NCBI RefSeq assembly: GCF_028890305.1
Contig: NZ_JARBXM010000001.1
Span: 972,501 to 1,036,500 of the forward strand
Direction of reading: 5' to 3'
Length of the DNA stretch: 64,000 nt
Origin: Candidatus Methanosphaera massiliense
GTDB taxonomy: Archaea; Methanobacteriota; Methanobacteria; Methanobacteriales; Methanobacteriaceae
A program made the position numbers and the translations under genes. Positions 58,565 through 64,000 of the stretch are shown piece after piece. Under the pieces are notes generated by a model that saw only the letters and a program-made list of their open reading frames with translations, ran no database searches and was not told the DNA's origin. Each line of letters begins with the position of its first letter. The stretch's first letter is position 1.

Positions 58565-59524
58565 ATGAAACCTTATGTTATTTTAATAGGTTCTGCTTCT
58601 GGTGTAGGTAAGTCAACTATAGCAGCAGAAATATCAAAGAAATTAAACATCAAATACTTGATTGAAACAGATTTTATACGTGAAATAGTTAGAGGAGTAA
58701 TAGGGTCAGATTATGCACCAGCACTACATAAATCATCCTATGATGCATATACAACACTTAGAGATACTTTTAATTTTGAATCAGAAACTAAGTTAATAGA
58801 AGCAGGATTTGAGGAACATGCATCATTTGTAATTCCAGCAATAGAAAAAGTAATATCACGCTCTGTAAAAGACAAGGATTCCATAGTGATAGAGGGAGTA
58901 CATCTAATACCGGGATTAATAAACACTAAACAATTCGAAGACCTTGCAAACATATACTTTTTCATACTAACAGCTGACGAACAACAACACAAGGAAAGAT
59001 TCATACAAAGAGCAATGGCAATTAAACGAGGAGGAGCACAATTAGATTACTTCAAAGAAAATCGTATAATAAATGATGACTTAATACAAAAAGCTAACCT
59101 ATTATCTATTCCAGTAATAAATAACAACAACAAAGATGACACTATAAAGAAAATGTTACAATACATAAATGAAGTATCACAACTAGTATACCTAAAACAT
59201 TCAATTGATGATATAGACAAAGAACGAGAAATAATAACAAAGTATGGTGGAAGAATAACAGATATTTCCTATTATATACCAAACTTTAAGGAACCATTAA
59301 CAAGAATTGTTACAAACTATGATGATAATGAAAATGCAGATAATTTTATAGATACAATAGAACATGAATCTCAGCAAAAAGAATCCTTGGAAACACTATA
59401 CAAATTATCAAATAATATACATAGCCATCATATATATGCACCAGATAAAAATAGTTTAGATAATATAATAAGGGAATTAAAAGAACAAGGACTACTATAT
59501 GATAAGAAAAATATAAAAAATTAA
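58565..59524 (+). CDS. 2-phosphoglycerate kinase-type P-loop kinase
   Basis: A kinase of 319 aa. GSASGVGKST near 9-18 is the P-loop, and the early IETDFIREIVRG segment resembles archaeal 2-phosphoglycerate kinases, which make 2,3-bisphosphoglycerate, the precursor of cyclic 2,3-BPG in Methanobacteriales. Residues about 210-319 lie beyond the kinase core and are less conserved. GGTGA is 5 nt before ATG 58565; an in-frame TTG at 58553 is less suited. Other P-loop sugar or nucleotide kinases remain possible. Confidence 0.8.
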   Translation: MKPYVILIGSASGVGKSTIAAEISKKLNIKYLIETDFIREIVRGVIGSDYAPALHKSSYDAYTTLRDTFNFESETKLIEAGFEEHASFVIPAIEKVISRSVKDKDSIVIEGVHLIPGLINTKQFEDLANIYFFILTADEQQHKERFIQRAMAIKRGGAQLDYFKENRIINDDLIQKANLLSIPVINNNNKDDTIKKMLQYINEVSQLVYLKHSIDDIDKEREIITKYGGRITDISYYIPNFKEPLTRIVTNYDDNENADNFIDTIEHESQQKESLETLYKLSNNIHSHHIYAPDKNSLDNIIRELKEQGLLYDKKNIKN

Positions 59525-59626
59525 ATATATATAATAAGATAATTATTAAAGAAAGATAACAATAGAAAAAATAAAAATAAAATAAAAAGAAATTTAAATG
59601 AATATAAAAATAGTAGGACAGTAGAT

Positions 59627-60226
59627 ATGATGAATGAAGAAAACAATATGAAAGAAGAAATAATGAAATCTGATTGTCCAGTATGTGGCGGAAAAAACAC
59701 ATTAGAAGTAAGAAACAAGACCGATAATATTCCATACTTTGGAGATATACTAGAAACATCAGTAGTCTGTTCCAAGTGCGGATATCAATCATCAGACAAC
59801 ATATCATTACAACAAAATGACCCTTCAAGATATACTCTATTAATAAATGACACAAAACTAAACACAAGAGTAGCAAAATCACAGACAGCAACAATAACAA
59901 TCCCAGAATTAGGATTAAAAGTAGAACCCGGACCAAAATCACAGGGCTACGTATCCAATGTAGAAGGTATTCTCACAAGATTTGAAGAAGCTGTAATACG
60001 TGCATTAACACTTGAAGGAGAAGAACTATCCAAGGAAGTAGAGGATAATGCTATGAGAATACTTCAATTAATAACAAACATTAAAATCGGAGAACTAACA
60101 ACAGAATTAATCCTAGAAGATCCATTTGGAAACAGTGTAATCGATGATGATGACGCAAATAAAGAATTATTATCACAGGAAGAAGCAGATAAACTAGAAA
60201 CAGGATTTACAACAATAGACCAATAA
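59627..60226 (+). CDS. ZPR1 zinc-finger domain protein
   Basis: A single ZPR1 unit, 199 aa, whereas eukaryotic ZPR1 has two. The C4 zinc finger CPVCGGKN to CSKCGYQS (about 17-53) is followed by the beta-rich domain (TATITIPELGLKVEPGPKSQGY). The eukaryotic protein binds eEF1A, where ZPR1 acts as a folding chaperone; a similar aEF1A role is an inference. The nitroreductase follows 17 bp downstream. Confidence 0.88.
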   Translation: MMNEENNMKEEIMKSDCPVCGGKNTLEVRNKTDNIPYFGDILETSVVCSKCGYQSSDNISLQQNDPSRYTLLINDTKLNTRVAKSQTATITIPELGLKVEPGPKSQGYVSNVEGILTRFEEAVIRALTLEGEELSKEVEDNAMRILQLITNIKIGELTTELILEDPFGNSVIDDDDANKELLSQEEADKLETGFTTIDQ

Positions 60227-60243
60227 ATGGAGGAAAATGTGAA

Positions 60244-60750
60244 ATGTCAGTATTTGAAACTATAAAAAATAGATACAGTGTAAGAAAATACAAAGACCAG
60301 CCAGTTGAAGATGAAAAATTAGAAAAAATACTAGAAGCAGCACGTTTAGCACCAACAGGAACAAACAGTCAAGCTTTTAAAGTGTACGTTATTGATGTTA
60401 AAAAACACATTGATAAAATAAAAGAAGTTTATACTAAAGATTGGATATTAGATGCTCCCTACATTTTAGCAGTTGTAAGTAAAGCTAATGATGCATGGAT
60501 TAGACAATGGGATGCTAAGAATATTAATGAAATCGATGCTACTATTGTAATGGATCATATGATATTAACAGCTACCGAACTAGGATTAGGTACATGTTAT
60601 ATTGCAGCTTTCCATGAAAGAGCATTAATTGATTTACTAGATTTATCAGAGGAGTATCATCCTGTTCTTATCACACCACTAGGATATGCTGATTCTGAAC
60701 CTGTGAAAAATAGTCGTAAGGATTTAAAAGACTTAGTTGAATATGTATAG
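60244..60750 (+). CDS. Nitroreductase-family FMN protein
   Basis: A protein of 168 aa, the compact form. Early IKNRYSVRKYKDQPVEDEKL and the FMN-contacting AARLAPTGTNSQAFK near 33-48 are typical, as is the late TPLGYAD. Its substrate is unknown; it reduces quinones, nitro or other electron acceptors with NAD(P)H in relatives. GGAGG is 10 nt before the ATG. A hairpin terminator follows directly. Confidence 0.88.
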   Translation: MSVFETIKNRYSVRKYKDQPVEDEKLEKILEAARLAPTGTNSQAFKVYVIDVKKHIDKIKEVYTKDWILDAPYILAVVSKANDAWIRQWDAKNINEIDATIVMDHMILTATELGLGTCYIAAFHERALIDLLDLSEEYHPVLITPLGYADSEPVKNSRKDLKDLVEYV

Positions 60751-60785
60751 AGATTAGTTTTTCTAATCTTTTCTATTCTTTTATA
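60751..60785 (+). terminator. Hairpin terminator after the nitroreductase gene
   Basis: AGATTAG (60751-60757) and CTAATCT (60763-60769) pair over 7 bp with a TTTTT loop, directly after the stop codon, followed by TTTCTATTCTTTTA. Confidence 0.55.
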
Positions 60786-60893
60786 ATTAGAATTATCTTT
60801 TTTGATATAAATCTTATTTTTTGAAAAATAGTTTTTTTTTCTTTTTTTGGGAGTTGAGTTTTTTATCATTTAAAAAAATAATTAAGAGAGAAT

Positions 60894-61355
60894 TTAGAAT
60901 AAATCGTCTTCGTCTTCCTCTTCATCAGCTTTATCATTAATTTTTAATGTTGCTTTAACATCCATACTCAATGCGTCACAATCTGCTTTTATTGCATCTA
61001 AGTGTTTTAATATTCTAATTTTTTCCTCGTTGATTCTTTCAATGTTTCTGTATGGGTATGTTGATTCTTTTAGCATTTCATATTCTACTGTTGAGTATGG
61101 GTAATCATTTAGTTGTTTACATACATTTACTAGTACGTCACCTAGGAATTTGTTCATCTCTACTTTTACTTGTTCTCTTATCATTTTGTCACTGTCTAAA
61201 TGTTGTTTCATGAGACGTACTACTTCTGCTTTAGCAAATGGTAATTTTTCATCTTCTTCTAAGGTTTCCTCTGTTTCAACATCAGTTTCTTCTATTTCTG
61301 AATTTTCAACATCGGTTTCTTCTATTGTTTGGTTCTCTTCATCAAAATCTGCCAT
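60894..61355 (-). CDS. Acidic-tailed protein with a possible histone fold
   Basis: A protein of 153 aa that I do not recognise. Residues 1-40 are acidic, with the repeated unit IEETDVE. The core (about 41-110) has the helix layout of a histone fold: [14 protein letters not shown], a long helix [19 protein letters not shown], then a TVEYEML loop-helix. The last 25 residues are acidic again ([11 protein letters not shown]). Two ATGs overlap; the second (61355) is better spaced from AGAGG. It could be a histone paralogue or a histone chaperone-like protein; profile tests are needed to tell. Confidence 0.65.
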   Translation of the reverse strand: MADFDEENQTIEETDVENSEIEETDVETEETLEEDEKLPFAKAEVVRLMKQHLDSDKMIREQVKVEMNKFLGDVLVNVCKQLNDYPYSTVEYEMLKESTYPYRNIERINEEKIRILKHLDAIKADCDALSMDVKATLKINDKADEEEDEDDLF

Positions 61356-61617
61356 CATATTACCTCTTGAATCATGAGTTACATGTATGATAATTTCATG
61401 TTTTTACATATAACTTTTCAATATGATATATGTCCTTTTTAATTAATAAATATACTGATATTTTTTAAGATATCTTTAAGATATTTGATAGAAGTACTTA
61501 TTCTATTAAAAATTATTAACGTATATATCGAGTAAATTAATAGTAATAATAATTGTATTCTGATTTAATACTATTAAATGAAAGGAAAAAAGTAGTAAAC
61601 AGGGGAGGATAAATTAT

Positions 61618-62460
61618 CTATAATATGTCTAAACCCATATCTAATGACTTAGCACTATTAGTAATAAAACCGCTTGATATAACATCAACATCTAACCCTG
61701 CATAATCCATAATATTATCCGGATTAATACCACCACTAACCTCTATGATAACATTGTCACGTAACATACGTTTTTTTAATGTTTCAAGTACTTCGTTGAT
61801 TTCCGTTGGATTCATGTTATCAAGCATGATAATATCTGCTCCAAACATACTGGCTTTCACAGCATCATCAAGATTTTCCACTTCAATCTCTATCTTTTTA
61901 GTGAAACTAACATTAGCCTTTGCTAATTCAATTGCTTCAATAACACTACCTACCACCTGTATATGATTATCTTTAATAAGAACACAATCATCTAACTTAA
62001 ACCTGTGTGCATCACCACCACCTAACTCAACAGCTTTTTTCTCAAGTTTCTGTAGTCCCGGTGTTGTTTTACGTGTACATGCAACACGAACATCAGGGTT
62101 TACTTCATGTACTTTTTTACAGGTATCATGTACAAGGGTGGCAATACCACTTAGATGCATAAGATAATTAAGAATAGTACGTTCTGCCATTAAAATATCA
62201 CGTGCTCTACCTTCAAATTCAAGTATAATGTCACCTTTATGAATTTCATCACCATCAAGATAACTGTTTGATATATTTAAGTTAAACTGGTCAATAATGT
62301 AATGAGCTACATCCATTCCTGCAAGTATTCCATCAGCCTTACATGTTATTTCTGCCTGAGCCCATTTATCCTCACTAACTAAACTGTTAGTTGTTATATC
62401 TTCAAAACCGATGTCATCATAAACATTTTCCATGATTCTATTATCACTAAAAATAGCCAT
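61618..62460 (-). CDS. nadC: Nicotinate-nucleotide pyrophosphorylase (carboxylating)
   Basis: Converts quinolinate and PRPP to nicotinate mononucleotide in NAD synthesis. It has 280 aa. The conserved RKTTPGLQKLEKKAV and GGGDAHRFKLDDCVLIKDNH bind substrate; EIEVENLDDA and IMLDNMNP close the barrel. The frame runs 63 bp further upstream through a hydrophobic stretch, but a GTGA site is 5 nt before ATG 62460 and the family starts here. Confidence 0.94.
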   Translation of the reverse strand: MAIFSDNRIMENVYDDIGFEDITTNSLVSEDKWAQAEITCKADGILAGMDVAHYIIDQFNLNISNSYLDGDEIHKGDIILEFEGRARDILMAERTILNYLMHLSGIATLVHDTCKKVHEVNPDVRVACTRKTTPGLQKLEKKAVELGGGDAHRFKLDDCVLIKDNHIQVVGSVIEAIELAKANVSFTKKIEIEVENLDDAVKASMFGADIIMLDNMNPTEINEVLETLKKRMLRDNVIIEVSGGINPDNIMDYAGLDVDVISSGFITNSAKSLDMGLDIL

Positions 62461-62645
62461 TAATTTCACTTTCCCTCTTGTTAGATAGTTAATAACAATA
62501 TATATTAATAATACTAAAAACAATTTACTAAGGATTTATTATAAATATTTCACTGTTTTCTTAAATTAAATATCATAGAAATAACATAATAATTATTAGA
62601 TAATATATATTTATTTTTACAACTAACATAAGGGAGGTTATTTAA

Positions 62646-63575
62646 ATTATAGAATTAACCTTTTTAGGAACAGCTTCAGCAATACCAACAAGAAAAAGGA
62701 ATCATACAGCAATAATAGTAAAGATTTCTAATAGAACAATCCTACTAGATTGCGGAGAAGCAACACAAAAACAAATAATGAAAGCTGAAGTAAGTCCTAT
62801 GAAGATAGATGATATATACATCACTCACTTACACGGTGATCATATACTAGGATTACCAGGTATTATACAATCACTAGCATTCCGTGGAAGAACAAGACCA
62901 TTAAACATCTATGGACCAAAGGGTATAACAGAACTACTTGACCATATAAGACATCTAGGCTACTGTACAATAGGATATGAAATAATTGTACATGAAATAA
63001 CAGATGATGATGTTGTAATCTATCAACAAAATGATTTTAAAGTAATGGCTAAAAAGATGAAGCATACAGTACCTGATTATGCATACAAAATCGAAGAAAT
63101 CAGACAACCTAAATTCTTGAGAAATAAAGCAATAGAATTAGGAGTTCCACCAGGACCCTTATTTGGAAAACTACAGGCAGGAAAACCTGTCACTGTAGAT
63201 GATAAAGTAATTAATCCAGAAGAAGTACTAGGACCACCAAGAAAAGGTGTTAAATTCGTTTTCAGTGGAGATACTATTCCACAGGAATCAATGATAGACT
63301 TTGCAAAAGATGCAGATTTACTTATTCATGAAGCAACATTCACAAAGGATATAAAAGAAAAATCATTAGAAAACGGACATACGGTAGCAGAAGATGCTGC
63401 AAAAATAGCAAAACAGGCAAATGTAGAAAAATTAATTATAACACACTTATCTAACAGATACACAGATTCAAAACCATTAGTTGACGAAGCACGAAACATA
63501 TTCGAAAATACAACATACGCAGAGGATTTCATGACAGTAATAATAGAAAACAAAAAACCAATCACAATCAAATAA
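62646..63575 (+). CDS. rnz: Ribonuclease Z, probable ATT start
   Basis: tRNA 3'-end endonuclease, 309 aa, the short RNase Z form. The metallo-beta-lactamase motif THLHGDH is at 60-66, with FSGDT and the late TEATFT-like HEATFT and THLSNRY segments. The first ATG (62778) would remove 44 residues including the conserved opening strand LTFLGTASAIPTRKRN. GGAGG at 62633-62637 is 8 nt before ATT 62646; reading ATT as Met gives MIELTFLGTA, matching the family. An ATA (62649) is the alternative. Confidence 0.9.
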   Translation: MIELTFLGTASAIPTRKRNHTAIIVKISNRTILLDCGEATQKQIMKAEVSPMKIDDIYITHLHGDHILGLPGIIQSLAFRGRTRPLNIYGPKGITELLDHIRHLGYCTIGYEIIVHEITDDDVVIYQQNDFKVMAKKMKHTVPDYAYKIEEIRQPKFLRNKAIELGVPPGPLFGKLQAGKPVTVDDKVINPEEVLGPPRKGVKFVFSGDTIPQESMIDFAKDADLLIHEATFTKDIKEKSLENGHTVAEDAAKIAKQANVEKLIITHLSNRYTDSKPLVDEARNIFENTTYAEDFMTVIIENKKPITIK

Positions 63576-63678
63576 TAAAAACAACACTAAAAAACAATTT
63601 AAAGAAAAACAACTGAAATTTTTAATTAACATAAAAAACAGAAATAAAAATAACTAATAATAAAACAACGTGGTAACA

Positions 63679-64000
63679 ATGGCTTTATTTAATAATATAG
63701 AAATCGATAAAAAAATCATCCCATTTATTCAGAAAGGAGAAGGAGTAGGCATAGTAAAAATTGATGGCATGGGTAAATGCTCAGTAAGACTAGAATCAAA
63801 CCAGATAATCATAGAACAATATGAATCAAGTCAAAGACCAACAGCAATACCATTACCAGACATCAACCTATTAAGCTATGACCAAGGAAATTTTATAAAC
63901 GAACCAAAAATGCATGTAGGAGTATCAGGCAGACACTTCGTATTTGCAGGTGTAGACAATAATGACGATGAACTACAACGTTTCTACAACACAATCCTAA
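63679..64000 (+). CDS. Truncated protein at the window edge, function unknown
   Basis: An open frame from ATG 63679 runs off the window after 107 codons. The product starts MALFNNIEIDKKIIPFIQKG and is beta-rich (GEGVGIVKIDGMGKCSVRLE, then MHVGVSGRHFVFAG), suggesting a barrel or PH-like fold. Too little is present to assign a family. A GTGGTAAC site lies upstream of the ATG. It is co-directional with rnz, 103 bp downstream. Confidence 0.6.
   Translation, partial: MALFNNIEIDKKIIPFIQKGEGVGIVKIDGMGKCSVRLESNQIIIEQYESSQRPTAIPLPDINLLSYDQGNFINEPKMHVGVSGRHFVFAGVDNNDDELQRFYNTIL

Noticed and set aside
59346-59942. 198-codon hydrophobic frame opposite the kinase and zpr1 genes
   Set aside because: Leu/Tyr/Phe-rich shadow spanning the ends of two real genes on the other strand.
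61601-61704. GGGGAGG followed by a short plus-strand frame antisense to nadC
   Set aside because: Spacing to the ATG is about 14 nt; the G-rich tract is better explained as the C-rich terminator-type element after nadC on the minus strand.

Overview
The window is AT-rich archaeal DNA from a methanogen of the order Methanobacteriales. The evidence is an archaeal 23S/5S rRNA operon end, MCM helicase, aIF2-beta, Nmd3, an HMf-type histone, RadB, AglB, deoxyhypusine synthase and biosynthesis genes for methanopterin, methanofuran, coenzyme B and F420. The low G+C content and the gene set fit Methanosphaera best; Methanobrevibacter cannot be excluded by eye. No IS element, prophage, CRISPR array or integrase was seen. 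The window looks like core chromosome.

Layout. 1-1045: 3' end of 23S rRNA, 5S rRNA and tRNA-Phe(GAA). 1234-8671: an acetyltransferase, a GC-rich island that looks like an uncharacterised structured RNA, a MutS-like ATPase, a TauE exporter, a U32 protease-family protein and thymidylate kinase. 8701-13886: a minus-strand information-processing block (mcm, aIF2-beta, nmd3, tyrS and a small duplicated-domain protein). 14116-25688: rlmE, a phosphoesterase, topA, an Hrq1/MrfA-like helicase, aglB, radB and an aminotransferase. 25706-32230: PRC-barrel protein, elp3, RFAP synthase, hacB/leuD, a Zn-finger protein, a tRNA methylthiotransferase and a Zn-ribbon membrane protein. 32375-34325: a tRNA-Val/tRNA-Phe pair, a gerW-DUF2953 pair and a histone. 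34720-42848: tetraether lipid synthase candidate and carS, then a minus-strand series truA-wecB-wecC-mfnD-mfnF. 43036-51114: hisA, ribL, cofH, atwA, a CBS regulator, dys and pyrF. 51535-54295: cbiMNQO cobalt transporter. 54613-64000: tldD, AMMECR1, nog1, hsp20, 2-phosphoglycerate kinase, zpr1, a nitroreductase, a candidate histone-fold protein, nadC, RNase Z and a truncated last gene.

How the genes fit together. Much of the region supplies methanogenesis cofactors: methanopterin, methanofuran, coenzyme B, F420, corrinoid cobalt and the ATPase that activates methyl-CoM reductase. Another part builds the envelope: archaeol and tetraether lipids, UDP-ManNAc/ManNAcA sugars and the N-glycosylation transferase.

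Points most worth a second look: (i) the GC-rich structured element at 2355-2431; (ii) genes that appear to start at ATT or ATA behind strong Shine-Dalgarno sequences (ribL, rnz, tes, perhaps the mutS-like gene), which standard start rules truncate; (iii) a terminator-like hairpin between cbiMN and cbiQO; (iv) an 18-base promoter-like element shared by tRNA-Val and the histone gene; (v) a recurring C-rich tract followed by oligo-T at transcript ends; (vi) a possible acidic-tailed histone-fold protein. Start sites were re-chosen by ribosome-binding-site spacing wherever the longest open frame lacked one.
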